This document shows, piece by piece, positions 31,161 to 39,723 of a stretch of 64,000 nucleotides of DNA. Each line of letters begins with the position of its first letter. Position 1 is the first letter of the stretch. The notes beneath the pieces are model-generated. The model did not search any database. It was not told where the DNA came from and was given only the letters and a program-made list of their open reading frames with translations. The position numbers were made by a program, and so were the translations under genes. Source of the DNA: Amycolatopsis sp. QT-25. GTDB lineage: Bacteria > Actinomycetota > Actinomycetes > Mycobacteriales > Pseudonocardiaceae. The stretch lies in contig NZ_CP120210.1 of assembly GCF_029369745.1 (NCBI RefSeq), positions 4,960,001-5,024,000 on the forward strand, read 5' to 3'.

Positions 31161-32276
31161 CTAGCGCGGGGTCAGCGTGAGCTCGAAGGTGTTCCCGTCG
31201 CCCTGGACGAGCGAGCTCACGTACGGCGTGAACGCGCCGCAGCCGGTCAGCGGTGCCAGTGAATAGGTTCCGGTGAGCGTGCCGCCCGCCGCCATGGTGA
31301 AGCCGTCGCCGGTGCGCAGTTCCGCCGTCGACGGGGCCGATGTCCGGCACCCCGCCCCGCTGCTGACCGGCATGCCGACGAGCGTGACGAGCGGGAAAAC
31401 GGCGGTGAACCGGGAACGCGCGACGAAACCGGTCCCGGTGAGATCGCCGCCCTGCGGTCCGTCGGCGACGAACTCCAGATCCGCCGAACCCGGCAGGAAG
31501 CCGAACAGCCGGAAGTCGGCGTGCGCCTTGTCGAACACCGGGCCGCCGCTGAACACCGTGGCCGCGGTGGGGTTCAGGTCGAACGAGCCGGTCAGCGGCG
31601 CGGCGGCACCGAGTGCTTTGAGGCCGGTCTTTCCGGCGACCGTGTACCGGTGCCCCGCGGGCTTGCCGCCGAGTTCGAACGAGAGCAGCACCGGGTCCTG
31701 GCCGGGGTCGAGCGCGCAGTCCGAGGTGAACGAGCCGATCCCGGTGAACGAGCCGTCGGCCTTCTTCGGGGTGAGGCGGGTGGTGAAGTCGCCGATGGTC
31801 AGGGTGGTCTTGCCCGGTTTCGCCAGCGTGATCGTGGGCACGGAACCCGTCGCCACCGTGTCGAACACGCCGGACGGCGGGAGGTCGGTCTTGGCGACGT
31901 TCAGCGGGAGGCGCACCGGGAGCGGGTTCGCGTCACCGTTGACCAGCGTCACGCCCGCGGCCGCGGTGCCCTCGATGGTGGCGGCGCCGACGAGGTTCAG
32001 CCCGCGCGCGGCCTTGTCCGGCACGGTCACGGTGATGGTGAGCCCGGAGGTGGTGAGCGTGCCGCCGGGCACCGTCGGGACCTCGAAGTCGGCTTTGATG
32101 TTCACGTCGAGCTTCTGCAGCCCGATCAGCGGGAACGGACAGGTGAACGACAGTTTCTTGGCCACGGGGGTGCCCGCCGCCGCGCTCCGGGCGGCGACGA
32201 ACAGCAGGCTGCCGGCGGTGAGCAGGACGATGAGGCCCGCCGCGAGGAGCATCCGGACGTTGATGCGAAGGGGCAT
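31161..32276 (-). CDS. Secreted DUF6801-like protein (no Thr-Pro linker)
   Basis: A 371-residue exported protein. The signal peptide is at residues 1 to about 35 (NVRMLLAAGLIVLLTAGSLL). The N-terminal half (about 40-190) starts LSFTCPFPLIGLQKLDVNI, the beta-rich module I associate with DUF6801. The second half repeats the plan seen in its paralogues: FRLFGFLPGSADLEF, a Cys pair around GAGCRTSAPSTAEL, GGTLTGTYSLAPLTGCG, and an ending GDGNTFELTLTPR. It forms a leftward pair with the gene at 32350 and shares its architecture with the one at 53847. The mature protein is probably on the cell surface. Function is unknown; linkage to the mce locus is only positional. Confidence 0.75.
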   Translation of the reverse strand: MPLRINVRMLLAAGLIVLLTAGSLLFVAARSAAAGTPVAKKLSFTCPFPLIGLQKLDVNIKADFEVPTVPGGTLTTSGLTITVTVPDKAARGLNLVGAATIEGTAAAGVTLVNGDANPLPVRLPLNVAKTDLPPSGVFDTVATGSVPTITLAKPGKTTLTIGDFTTRLTPKKADGSFTGIGSFTSDCALDPGQDPVLLSFELGGKPAGHRYTVAGKTGLKALGAAAPLTGSFDLNPTAATVFSGGPVFDKAHADFRLFGFLPGSADLEFVADGPQGGDLTGTGFVARSRFTAVFPLVTLVGMPVSSGAGCRTSAPSTAELRTGDGFTMAAGGTLTGTYSLAPLTGCGAFTPYVSSLVQGDGNTFELTLTPR

Positions 32277-32349
32277 GGTCGCCTTCCTGGACGGCACAGA
32301 AACGGCACCGGTCCCCGTCACGGAACGCGACGGGGACCGGCTGCCTGAC

Positions 32350-33591
32350 TTACTTCTTGGTGAGGTTCAGATCGAGCGTGTTGCCGTCGCTCTTGGCGAA
32401 CATGCTGATGATGTCGTTGAACGAACCACAGTTCTGCAGGGCCGACAGCGAGTAGGTACCGGTGAGCTTCCCGCCCTTGAGCAGGTCGAAGTCCGCACCG
32501 GTGGTCATTTCGCTGGTGGACGGGCTGACCGTGCCGCACTTCGGGTCGCTGCTGAGAGGGATCCCGAAGATCTGCACGCTCGGCAGGAACACGTTGAACT
32601 TGATGTGCGCCTTGAACCCGGTGCCGACGAGCTCACCGGACTGCTTGCCGACCTGCTCGACCTTGACCTCGGAACGTCCGTCGACGAACCCGAACAGCTT
32701 GAACTGGGTCGACGTCGGTTCGAGCTTCAGGTCACCGGTGAACGTCTTCGACGCGAGGTCCACGTCCGCGTCGAAACCACCGTTGATGGCCGCCGTGCTG
32801 CCGAGCGACTTCAGCGCGGTCTGTCCCTTGATGTTGAACGCGTACTTGATCCCGCCGCCACCGGGCGTGGTGGTGGTCGGGGTCGTCGGCGTGGTCGGCG
32901 TCGTGGGGGTGGTGGGAGTGGTCGGGGTGGTGGGCGTGGTCGGGGTGGTGGGCGTGGTCGTGCCGCCACCGCCGTCACCGATCTTGATCGTGGCCAGGGT
33001 GTTGTTCTGGCCGGGATCCTGCTTGCACGGCGCGTCGATCGTGCCGTCCGGCGTGATGCCGGTGACCGAACCGTCGGCCTTGCGCGGGGTGACCTTCAAC
33101 CGCAGGTCGCCCACGGTGATCTTCGCTTCGCCGGGCTGGTTGAAGGTCAGCGAAGGCGTCTTGCCCACCGCGTTGACCGTCATCTCGCCCGAGGTGGGGA
33201 TGTTCTGCTTGGCGATGTCGTTCGGGACGCTGACCGGGAGGTTGAGCCCCGGCGCCGCCACGGTCGCCGCCGCGATGGCCTGTCCTTCCAGCGTGGTCGC
33301 ACCGATCAGGTTGAGCCCGCTGACCGTGTCCGCGTTGATCGTGGAGACGGCCTTGATGTCGAACGTGCCGGTCGGCTGACCGGTCTTGACCGACAGCGGA
33401 AGATCGGTGTTGATCACCACCTTCAGCGACTGTGACCCCACGAGCGGCAGGTCGCAGTGGTAGTTCAGGGGCAGCGAGATCGGATCGGCGACACTGGACT
33501 GCGCCCCGACCACGAGTACCGCGGTGGCAAGCCCCACGGCCCCGGCAGCGGCGGCGGCGACCGCCTTCTTGGTTCCTCTACGGTGACTCAC
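32350..33591 (-). CDS. Secreted DUF6801-like protein with Thr-Pro repeat linker
   Basis: A 413-residue exported protein. The signal peptide covers about 1-35 (AVAAAAAGAVGLATAVLVVG). The N-terminal module (about 40-205) opens LNYHCDLPLVGSQSLKVVI. A linker of about ten TPT repeats flanked by Gly runs is at about 210-245. The C-terminal module (about 250-413) has FKLFGFVDGRSEVKV, DPKCGTVSPSTSEM, GGKLTGTYSLSALQNCGSF and SDGNTLDLNLTKK. The two modules around an extended linker suggest a surface protein that spans the wall (inference). The linker DNA is a 9-bp tandem repeat, so repeat number may vary between strains. The GTG start at 33591 is used; upstream is A/T-richer DNA with the promoter. Confidence 0.78.
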   Translation of the reverse strand: MSHRRGTKKAVAAAAAGAVGLATAVLVVGAQSSVADPISLPLNYHCDLPLVGSQSLKVVINTDLPLSVKTGQPTGTFDIKAVSTINADTVSGLNLIGATTLEGQAIAAATVAAPGLNLPVSVPNDIAKQNIPTSGEMTVNAVGKTPSLTFNQPGEAKITVGDLRLKVTPRKADGSVTGITPDGTIDAPCKQDPGQNNTLATIKIGDGGGGTTTPTTPTTPTTPTTPTTPTTPTTPTTPTTTTPGGGGIKYAFNIKGQTALKSLGSTAAINGGFDADVDLASKTFTGDLKLEPTSTQFKLFGFVDGRSEVKVEQVGKQSGELVGTGFKAHIKFNVFLPSVQIFGIPLSSDPKCGTVSPSTSEMTTGADFDLLKGGKLTGTYSLSALQNCGSFNDIISMFAKSDGNTLDLNLTKK

Positions 33592-34069
33592 GATCGTCCT
33601 TCCGTGGTATCAACGATGATACGAAACGGCGTACAATTCCCCAGAGCAATTAATATCGGCCCGAGGAAATTCTCCGGGTAGCGACGATGTCTGACGGATC
33701 GCAACCGAACAGTAAACTAACGACGCGGGAGTACTGCTATCAAGTGGTTCACGGGAAAAGTTGACGCGTCGCCGGTAAATTGTCACGCTGGCACGGTACC
33801 TCCGGCCGGTTCCTAGTAACGGCACATGGGTTTTCCCAGCACAGAGCCGCAGCACGCCTTCCGATGAACCGCTGACGAGAGTGACAATCGTGCGGCGGGA
33901 AACTATCTCGCGCGTGCCAACCATCCTTTCTCGGCCGCCGCCCGCCTTGCCTGCCGGAATCTTTCGTGAGTAACCTCGCTTTTCAGCAAGCCGGTCACCG
34001 CCGACCTTCGCGGAATCCCGCTCGTCGTGCCACGGCCGGCCCTCTTTCGCCGATTTCGACGGGGAAACC
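33592..34069. other. Divergent intergenic region, A/T-richer; no gene seen
   Basis: 478 bases between divergent genes. It holds a small inverted repeat GTATC-AACGAT-GATAC (33607-33622) just upstream of the DUF6801-like start, a possible operator. No reading frame has both a ribosome site and G/C-rich third positions. The promoters of both flanking genes should be here. Confidence 0.5.
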
Positions 34070-34651
34070 ATGAAAAGAATGCGCCGCACGGCAGCGCGAA
34101 TCGCGTTCGCCACCGTCTCCGCGACCGCCACGGCGGTCCTGCTGAGCGCCTGCGGGTCCGACAAGCCCGCCGACACCGGCAGGCACGCCGACCCGGCCGC
34201 GCTCGCCTGGGTGGACAAGGTGTGCTCCGGAGTCGCCACCGGCTCGGCGAAGCTGACCCAGCCGCCGGCGTTCGACCCCAACAACCCCCAAGGTGCGAAG
34301 AGTGCCATGGTGGGCTTCCTGAATTCGCTCACGGTGGCGCTCGACGACATGGCGGGCGGGATTCGCAACGCCGGGGTGCCGCCGGTCCCGGATGGACAGT
34401 CCGCGGTGGACAAGGCCACCACCACACTCGACGAGACCAAGTCGAAGGTGTCCGCCACCCTGGCGAAGATGCAGGACGCGAAGGTCACCGACCAGGCAAG
34501 CCTGCAGAAGGTGGTCGCCGACGCCGACGGTTCGATGAGCGGGTTGAGCGAGCCGGAAGGCCCGATCAAGCATCTGCGCGCCAACCCGGAACTGGATCTC
34601 GCCTTCGCCGAGTCCCCGACCTGCCGCCAGGTCTACGGCGGCAGCGCCTGA
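34070..34651 (+). CDS. Secreted lipoprotein of unknown function
   Basis: A 193-residue lipoprotein. The signal peptide ends at the lipobox LLSAC (acylated Cys about residue 27). The mature part begins with a short charged linker, then AALAWVDKVCSGVATG, and is largely helical (VDKATTTLDETKSKVSATLA). It ends with a Cys in SPTCRQVYGG. The helical body with paired Cys is also seen in the lipoprotein at 5583, so they may be distant paralogues. The protein should be anchored on the outer face of the membrane. No enzymatic motif is seen. It stands alone between an A/T-richer region and a repeat-rich gap. Confidence 0.78.
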   Translation: MKRMRRTAARIAFATVSATATAVLLSACGSDKPADTGRHADPAALAWVDKVCSGVATGSAKLTQPPAFDPNNPQGAKSAMVGFLNSLTVALDDMAGGIRNAGVPPVPDGQSAVDKATTTLDETKSKVSATLAKMQDAKVTDQASLQKVVADADGSMSGLSEPEGPIKHLRANPELDLAFAESPTCRQVYGGSA

Positions 34652-34657
34652 GTGAGC

Positions 34658-34671
34658 CACTTTCGGGACAC
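34658..34671. repeat. Partial inverted copy of the CGAAAGTGG repeat
   Basis: CCACTTTCGGGACA, just after the lipoprotein stop codon, is close to the reverse complement of the CGAAAGTGG repeat found 240 bases to the right and at 10522. Confidence 0.4.
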
Positions 34672-34762
34672 CTGATGTCACGGTCGGCCAGTTCGTGGCA
34701 GGAGCGGGTTCGCGGTACCGGACGTTTCGCGTGCCTAGACGACTGTCGCTCGCGGCCGGATT

Positions 34763-34825
34763 CCGCGCGCGATCACGCGAGTTCGCCGTCTGGACACCCG
34801 TGATCGCCGTCCAGACACGCGTGCC
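34763..34825. repeat. 21-bp-period repeat array, locus 3 (three units)
   Basis: Units of exactly 21 bp span 34763-34783, 34784-34804 and 34805-34825, with cores CACGCGAG, CACCCGTG and CACGCGTG. All are in the same orientation as locus 1. The array lies between the lipoprotein and lipase genes. Confidence 0.75.
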
Positions 34826-34895
34826 GTCCACGAACACGTGACCCCCGGCAGCGCCTCGCGTGGCCACGAGTTCGCCGACACCGACACCGACGCCC

Positions 34896-34916
34896 CGAAA
34901 GTGGCCTTCGCGACAC
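34896..34916 (+). repeat. Dispersed 21-bp repeat (CGAAAGTGG...GACAC type), copy 2
   Basis: CGAAAGTGGCCTTC followed by GCGACAC; 20 of 21 bases equal the copy at 10522-10542. It lies 38 bases upstream of the lipase start. Confidence 0.5.
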
Positions 34917-34953
34917 TCCACCCCACCAGCCCATCCGCTCTGGAGGCCCGGCC

Positions 34954-36168
34954 GTGCCGACCCCGTTCCCCCGCCCGTCCCGCCGGATACTCGCCGCCGC
35001 GCTGGCGATCGTCCTGTCCGCCGGTCTCTTGACCGTGCTGAGCGGGAGCCCGGCGAGTTCCGCCGTCGCGGCGCCGTCCGACGACTCGTTCTACACCCCG
35101 CCGTCCCCGCTCCCGGCGGGCAAGCCGGGCGACATCATCCGCTCGCGGATCTCGAAAGCCGGTCCGCGCAAGGATTCCGTCGACGCGTGGCAGGTCATGT
35201 ACCTGTCGACGGACGCCCTCGGGCGGCCGGACGCGGTGACCGGGACCGTGCTGGTGCCGAAGAACGTCGACCCGGCGAAGGCGCCGATCGTCTCGTTCGC
35301 CGCCGGTACGCACGGTCCGGCGTTCGACTGCACGCCGTCGAAGATGATCGACATCGGCGCGTTCTACGAGCAGTCGGGCCTCGACGACGCGCTCGACGCC
35401 GGGTACGCCGTCGCGCTCACCGACTACGAGGGCTACCGCCGGGATCCGAAGACGACGTACGTGGTCGGACGTTCGGAGGGACCGGCGGTCATCGACGCGG
35501 TCCGGGCCGCGCAACGTCTGCCGGAGGCGAAACTGTCCACCGACGCCAAGGTGCTCTTCCGCGGGTACTCCCAGGGCGGCGGGGCGGCGGCCTGGGCCGG
35601 TGAACTGCAACCGGCCTACGCACCGGAGATGAACCTCGTCGGCGTCGCCGCCGGCGGGGTGCCCGCCGACCTCGTGCAGGTCACCCTGCAGCTCGACGGG
35701 AAGTCCGGCTTCGGCGTCTTCGCCTATGCCTTGGTCGGCCTGGACAACGCCTATCCCGAACTGAAGCTGGACTCGTTCCTCAGCGACAACGGTCGCGTGA
35801 AGCTGGCGGAAATGCAGAAGAGCGCTTGCACGTTCGAACTGCTCACCACCTACGCGAACCAGAAGATCGCCGACTACACGACCAGCGCCGGCTACGTGCG
35901 GCCGGAATGGGTGAAGCGGCTCAACGAGAACAAGCTCGGCGGCACACCGCCGAAGGTTCCGGTGCTCCTGTACCACGCCACCCAGGACCAGCTCGTGCAG
36001 TTCGCCCAGGCCGACGCGTTGCACAAGACCTACTGCACCGCCGGGGTCAAGACGACCTGGAAGACCTTCGACACCGACCACATCACGGCGGTCTACACCG
36101 GCAACGCCGACGTGCTCGCCTTCCTCGAAGATCGGGTCGCGGGCGTCCCGGCGACGTCGAACTGCTGA
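34954..36168 (+). CDS. Secreted LIP-family lipase (PF03583-type)
   Basis: A 404-residue exported alpha/beta hydrolase. The signal peptide covers about 1-38 (ILAAALAIVLSAGLLTVLSG). The mature enzyme shows YLSTDALGRPDAVTGTVLVP, then VSFAAGTHGPAFDCTPS, YAVALTDYEG and the nucleophile elbow GYSQGGGAA (Ser about residue 203). VPVLLYHATQDQLVQFAQAD gives the catalytic Asp, and FDTDHITAVY the His. This is the order of secretory lipases of the LIP family, which cleave acylglycerols or similar esters outside the cell. Cys in FDCTPS, SACTFEL, TYCTAG and TSNC suggest disulfides. The GTG at 34954 has GGAGG seven bases upstream. It may feed fatty substrates to the nearby mce importer (speculative). Confidence 0.87.
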   Translation: MPTPFPRPSRRILAAALAIVLSAGLLTVLSGSPASSAVAAPSDDSFYTPPSPLPAGKPGDIIRSRISKAGPRKDSVDAWQVMYLSTDALGRPDAVTGTVLVPKNVDPAKAPIVSFAAGTHGPAFDCTPSKMIDIGAFYEQSGLDDALDAGYAVALTDYEGYRRDPKTTYVVGRSEGPAVIDAVRAAQRLPEAKLSTDAKVLFRGYSQGGGAAAWAGELQPAYAPEMNLVGVAAGGVPADLVQVTLQLDGKSGFGVFAYALVGLDNAYPELKLDSFLSDNGRVKLAEMQKSACTFELLTTYANQKIADYTTSAGYVRPEWVKRLNENKLGGTPPKVPVLLYHATQDQLVQFAQADALHKTYCTAGVKTTWKTFDTDHITAVYTGNADVLAFLEDRVAGVPATSNC

Positions 36169-36175
36169 GCCCATC

Positions 36176-36727
36176 GTGCTCAGAACCGCGCCTTCGTCCT
36201 TTGTAGACGGTGTGGCCACCGGCGGTGCGCGGACCGGGAAGCGGCGTGAGCTGCTCCGGTTCGCCACCGTCGGCCTCGCCGCGTTCGGCCTCACCCTCGG
36301 CGTCAACTACGGGCTGAAACTGACCGTCCTGCAGGAGAAACCGGTCACGGCGCTGGCCATCGCCACCGTCATGGCGACGGCGTTCGCGTACCTGCTCTCC
36401 CGGCGCTGGTCGTTTCCCACCCGCGGCGGCAGGCGGCGGCTCCCCGAGGCGGCGTTGTTCTTCGTGGTCAACGCCATCGCCGTGACCATCACCCTGTGCC
36501 CGCCACTGATCTCGCGCTACGTCCTGCGGCTCGAAGCCTCCGAAATCGGCTTCCTCGCCCAGGAGATCGCCGACTTCGTCAGCGGCATGCTGCTCGGCAC
36601 CGCGGCGGGTTCGGCGTTCCGCTGGTGGGGCTACCGTCGCTGGGTGTTCCCCGTCGCCGACGCCCGTCAGGCTTCGGCGGGCCGCAGCCGTTCGGCGCGC
36701 AGCGCCAGCTCGATCCGCAGCCGCTGA
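36176..36727 (+). CDS. GtrA family membrane protein
   Basis: A 183-residue membrane protein with four helices of the GtrA/DPMS type: LLRFATVGLAAFGLTLGVNY, ALAIATVMATAFAYLLSRRWSF, LPEAALFFVVNAIAVTITL and FVSGMLLGTAAGSAFRWWGYRRWVF. The 'RRWSF' and 'YRRWVF' ends of the paired helices are typical. GtrA proteins help flip polyprenyl-linked sugars or assist wall glycosylation. The GTG at 36176 is seven bases after the lipase stop; internal GTGs near 36210 are alternatives. The last 20 residues run antisense into the convergent PucR gene (61-base overlap). Confidence 0.75.
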   Translation: MLRTAPSSFVDGVATGGARTGKRRELLRFATVGLAAFGLTLGVNYGLKLTVLQEKPVTALAIATVMATAFAYLLSRRWSFPTRGGRRRLPEAALFFVVNAIAVTITLCPPLISRYVLRLEASEIGFLAQEIADFVSGMLLGTAAGSAFRWWGYRRWVFPVADARQASAGRSRSARSASSIRSR

Positions 36728-37863
36728 TCCGGATCGTCCAGCCGTTCGCCGAACAACTCCGTGAGCCGCCGCAGCCGGGCCCGCACCGTCTGCGGGTGCA
36801 CGGCGAGCTGCCGGGCGATCTCTGGCGCGCTCCCCCGCGTCTGCACCTGCGTGAGCAGGGTCGCCGACAGCTCGTCGTGCTGGCGCGGTGCCAGCCCCGA
36901 CAAGGGCTCCAGCGCCTCGACGGCCAGCCGGTCGAGCAGGAACTCGTCGGCGAGCAACAGCAGGGTGGTGAGGTGCTCCTCGCACCACAGCACCGGCCCG
37001 ACCGCGGTGAGCATCCCCCGCTGGGCCAGTTCGGACGCGCGGCGCGCGATCCGGAACGATTCGGCGGCCTTCGTCGTCGGGACGGCCACCCCGACCGTCG
37101 CCGACCAGCCGGAAGGCAGTTCCCGCAGGCCGCCGAGGTCGGCTTCGGGACACGCGACGAGTGCGCCGGGCGCGTCGGAGACGAGGTCCACGGGAATCGC
37201 CGAGGGCAGCAAGCCGGCGGGGAACGCGGGCGCGCCGGGCGCCGCGGTGAAGACGACGGCGGTGATCCGGTCCGGGATCCGCCAGCCGATGGCGACGGCG
37301 AGCGCGCCGGCGTCGGCCTGGCTGTATCCGGCACCACCGGTCAGCAGCCGGAACAACCGCGCCCGCTGCTCCGCCGGACCCGTCGCCTCGGCTCGGGCGG
37401 CGTTGTACCCGTCGGTCAGCGCCATCGTCACCTCGACGACGTCGCCGAACAGGCACTCCGCCGCGCCGTAGAGCACGTCGCCCGGCAGCCGGAGCCGTCG
37501 ACCCGCCGCGGCGATCGAACGCCACAGCACCCGGCTCGAGACCCTGAACGCCGCCTGCGCGGCCTCACGGCTGAGTCCCTGGTGGAACGCCATCCGGCCC
37601 TGCGTGCGGAAATCCGCCAGCAGGTCGTCCTGCAGCAGTTCGGGAACGCCGATCCGGTCTATCGCGCGTTCGATACCGCGCCTGGCCAGCTCGACGGCGG
37701 CGGCACGGGCCTCACTGTCGCCGAACACTTCGGCACATTCACCGATCTCGGACACCACGGCTTCGACGCACTGCCGGGCGATCGCCGGGATCCGCGGGCG
37801 GACGGCGTCGCCGAGTTCCCTCGGCAGGCTTGCCCACAAGGCGCCGACGGGCTGCCAGCTCAC
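36667..37863 (-). CDS. PucR-type transcriptional regulator (1 of 4)
   Basis: A 398-residue regulator. The N-terminal region (about 10-150) resembles the RsbR-type module of its paralogues (LWASLPRELGDAVRPRIPAI, and DVLYGAAECLFGDVVEVTMALTDGYNAAR). A variable middle follows (CdaR-GGDEF-like). The C-terminal PucR HTH is LQTRGSAPEIARQLAVHPQT-type: here TRGSAPEIARQLAVHPQTVR then ARLRRLTELFGERLDDPDQR. It probably binds DNA in response to an unknown signal. The GTG at 37863 has GGGGGAA upstream and lines up with the paralogues; an upstream ATG at 37929 is possible. Its 3' end overlaps the GtrA gene. It diverges from a second family member at 38171. Confidence 0.8.
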   Translation of the reverse strand: MSWQPVGALWASLPRELGDAVRPRIPAIARQCVEAVVSEIGECAEVFGDSEARAAAVELARRGIERAIDRIGVPELLQDDLLADFRTQGRMAFHQGLSREAAQAAFRVSSRVLWRSIAAAGRRLRLPGDVLYGAAECLFGDVVEVTMALTDGYNAARAEATGPAEQRARLFRLLTGGAGYSQADAGALAVAIGWRIPDRITAVVFTAAPGAPAFPAGLLPSAIPVDLVSDAPGALVACPEADLGGLRELPSGWSATVGVAVPTTKAAESFRIARRASELAQRGMLTAVGPVLWCEEHLTTLLLLADEFLLDRLAVEALEPLSGLAPRQHDELSATLLTQVQTRGSAPEIARQLAVHPQTVRARLRRLTELFGERLDDPDQRLRIELALRAERLRPAEA

Positions 37864-38170
37864 GTGCGTGTTCCCCCGTTGTGCAGTAGGTGCGGTAAGT
37901 GCAGTAGGCCGACGATTCCGGGCACCCATTCCCTTTCGTCCGCGCGCCACCGGCGCACTCGAATGCTCGGAGCGTAGAACCGTCGCCACATCCGTGTCAA
38001 AAGCCGCCCATCGGCGACTTTTCGTCGTCCATTCCACGTCACATTCGCGGTACACGCCGTCGGCCGATCCAGTAGAAACACTGCGGCACCCGTTCCCGTC
38101 GATCCGACGCGGTTGTGCAAAGGGATTCACGTTTCCTGTTCCGGTTCGAAGAAAATCAAAGGTGGTCTCG
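37864..38170. promoter_or_regulatory. Divergent region between two PucR genes with a 9-bp tandem repeat
   Basis: 307 bases, A/T-richer than the genes. Next to the left start is a three-fold 9-bp repeat, GTGCAGTAG-GTGCGGTAA-GTGCAGTAG (37881-37907). It could be a stacked regulator site, or code for PTALTAPTA if the upstream ATG (37929) is used. No other gene is seen. Confidence 0.45.
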
Positions 38171-39382
38171 GTGGTCCGGTATCGCGGTTTCGACATGCTG
38201 GCGACGTTGCCGCGTTCGCTCGGCGAAGAACTGCGTCCGTACACCGGGCACGCCGCGGCGGCCATGGTCAACCAGGTGCAACGGTCCGTCACCGCGTATT
38301 CCCAGCCGCTGCGCGGTGTCTTCGGCCGCGTCCTGGTCGTTTCGTGCGATCGGGCGGTGCGGCATTACGTCGACTGCATCGGCGATCCGGACGTGCCCCA
38401 CGACCGCTGGATCGACTTCTACCGCATGCGCGGGCGGGTCGAGTTCACCGAGGGCCGGAACCTGGAACCGTTGCACGACAGCGCGACGGTCGGCGCACGG
38501 GCGGCTTGGCGGGCGATGCGGCCCATCGTGCGCGGGCTCGGCGTCGGGCTCGACGTCATCGCGCTCGCGGCCGAGTCCGTCTTCGTCTACGTCGACGAAC
38601 TGTGCGCCACGACCATCGAGGGCTACCAGGAGGCGGAGGCCAGGGCGGCGGGCGCGATCCCGCTCCGGCGCCGCCGTCTGCTCGAACTGATCGCCCAGGC
38701 GCCGGAAGGGTCCGCGTGCAGCATCGCCAGCCTGGCCGACGGCGCCGGCTGGCGGGTTCCGGGGACGGCCGCCATGGTCGCGCTCCAGCGCGCTCCGGGC
38801 GCGCCCGCGTTCCCCGTCCATCTGCTGGACGACACCGTGCTGGCCGACCTCGACACCGCCGAGCCGTACCTGCTCACCGCCGATCCCGACACCGACCTCG
38901 CGCCACTGAAGGACGCGCTCGACGGCTGGCGCGCGGCGGTGTCCCCCGTCGTGCCGCTCGTCGACGCCCCGGCCGCCCTCCGCACCGCCCGCCGCGCCCT
39001 GCTGCTGAACAGCGAAGACGCGCCCGGCCCGGTGATCTGGTGCCGGGACCACCTCGCCACGCTGTGGTTGCTCGCCGAGGACTTCCTCGGTGCCGAACTC
39101 GCCAAACAGAGCCTCGACCCCTTCACCTCGCTGAGCGAGAAACAGCAGGAGCGGCTCAGCGAAACCTTGCTGGCGTGGCTGGAAGCCCGCGGCGGGGCAC
39201 CGGAGATCGCCCAGCGGCTCGGCGTGCACCCGCAGACCGTGCGCAACCGTCTCCGGCAACTGGAGGATCTGTTCGGCGACCGGCTCAGGGACGCCGACGA
39301 CCGGCTGAACATGCAACTGGCGCTGCGCGCGCGGCTGCTTATGCGCGCCCACCGCCGCGACGAAGAGCCGCCAGGGAACTGA
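38171..39382 (+). CDS. PucR-type transcriptional regulator (2 of 4)
   Basis: A 403-residue regulator paralogous to its neighbours. The N-terminal module is MLATLPRSLGEELRPYTGHA and, near residue 150, DELCATTIEGYQEAEARAAG. The middle region is variable. The HTH is EARGGAPEIAQRLGVHPQTV followed by RNRLRQLEDLFGDRLRDADD and RLNMQLALRARLL. The GTG at 38171 has AAAGG eight bases upstream; the ATG at 38195 is an alternative. It diverges from PucR 1. The end overlaps a possible small gene on the other strand (39339-39494). Confidence 0.8.
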   Translation: MVRYRGFDMLATLPRSLGEELRPYTGHAAAAMVNQVQRSVTAYSQPLRGVFGRVLVVSCDRAVRHYVDCIGDPDVPHDRWIDFYRMRGRVEFTEGRNLEPLHDSATVGARAAWRAMRPIVRGLGVGLDVIALAAESVFVYVDELCATTIEGYQEAEARAAGAIPLRRRRLLELIAQAPEGSACSIASLADGAGWRVPGTAAMVALQRAPGAPAFPVHLLDDTVLADLDTAEPYLLTADPDTDLAPLKDALDGWRAAVSPVVPLVDAPAALRTARRALLLNSEDAPGPVIWCRDHLATLWLLAEDFLGAELAKQSLDPFTSLSEKQQERLSETLLAWLEARGGAPEIAQRLGVHPQTVRNRLRQLEDLFGDRLRDADDRLNMQLALRARLLMRAHRRDEEPPGN

Positions 39383-39494
39383 CGCGCCGGACCCGCCGTT
39401 CCGGTGGCGGCACGGTGGGAAGCACCCAGCGGAGGCCGCGGCGGGCGCGCTTCGCCCTCGGCTGATCGACGTGGAAGTCCGCCCGGCAGGCCAT
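39339..39494 (-). CDS. Possible small basic protein (51 residues)
   Basis: A short frame starting MACRADFHVDQPRAKRARRG and ending in Arg-rich sequence. It has an excellent ribosome site, GGGGAGG, six bases before the ATG. It overlaps the last 44 bases of the PucR gene on the opposite strand. There is no recognised domain; about 14 of 51 residues are Arg. Third codon positions are mostly G/C. It could be a real small protein or an accidental frame. Confidence 0.35.
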   Translation of the reverse strand: MACRADFHVDQPRAKRARRGLRWVLPTVPPPERRVRRVSSLAALRRGGGRA

Positions 39495-39558
39495 CGCTTT
39501 CCTCCCCGTGGTGACGGGTGTTTACCGACGCTTTCCTGAATACAGGGAGGGTGGGAGA

Positions 39559-39699
39559 ATGTCGATGTGCGATTGCCCGGCCGTCCCGGTTTTGGCATCC
39601 GCCTCGGAACAGGCCCCGGAATTCTTGTCACCCCGGTCGCAAATACCGGACGTGTCCCGCGACACGCTGACAGAGCGGGTGTTCTTCACGTTATTTTGA
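39559..39699 (+). CDS. Possible small peptide with Cys-rich start (46 residues)
   Basis: A short frame starting MSMCDCPAVPVLASASEQAP with GGGAGA just before the ATG and GGAGGG further up. The two close Cys and the small size are peptide-like. Third positions are about 76 percent G/C, lower than in sure genes here. It precedes the alpha/beta hydrolase gene by 24 bases. No family is recognised. Confidence 0.25.
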   Translation: MSMCDCPAVPVLASASEQAPEFLSPRSQIPDVSRDTLTERVFFTLF

Positions 39700-39723
39700 C
39701 GCCTGACAAGCGAAAGGCGGGCC

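Noticed and set aside
33610..34584. Open frame on the minus strand across the divergent gap
   Set aside because: It is antisense to the lipoprotein, which has a clear signal peptide and lipobox.
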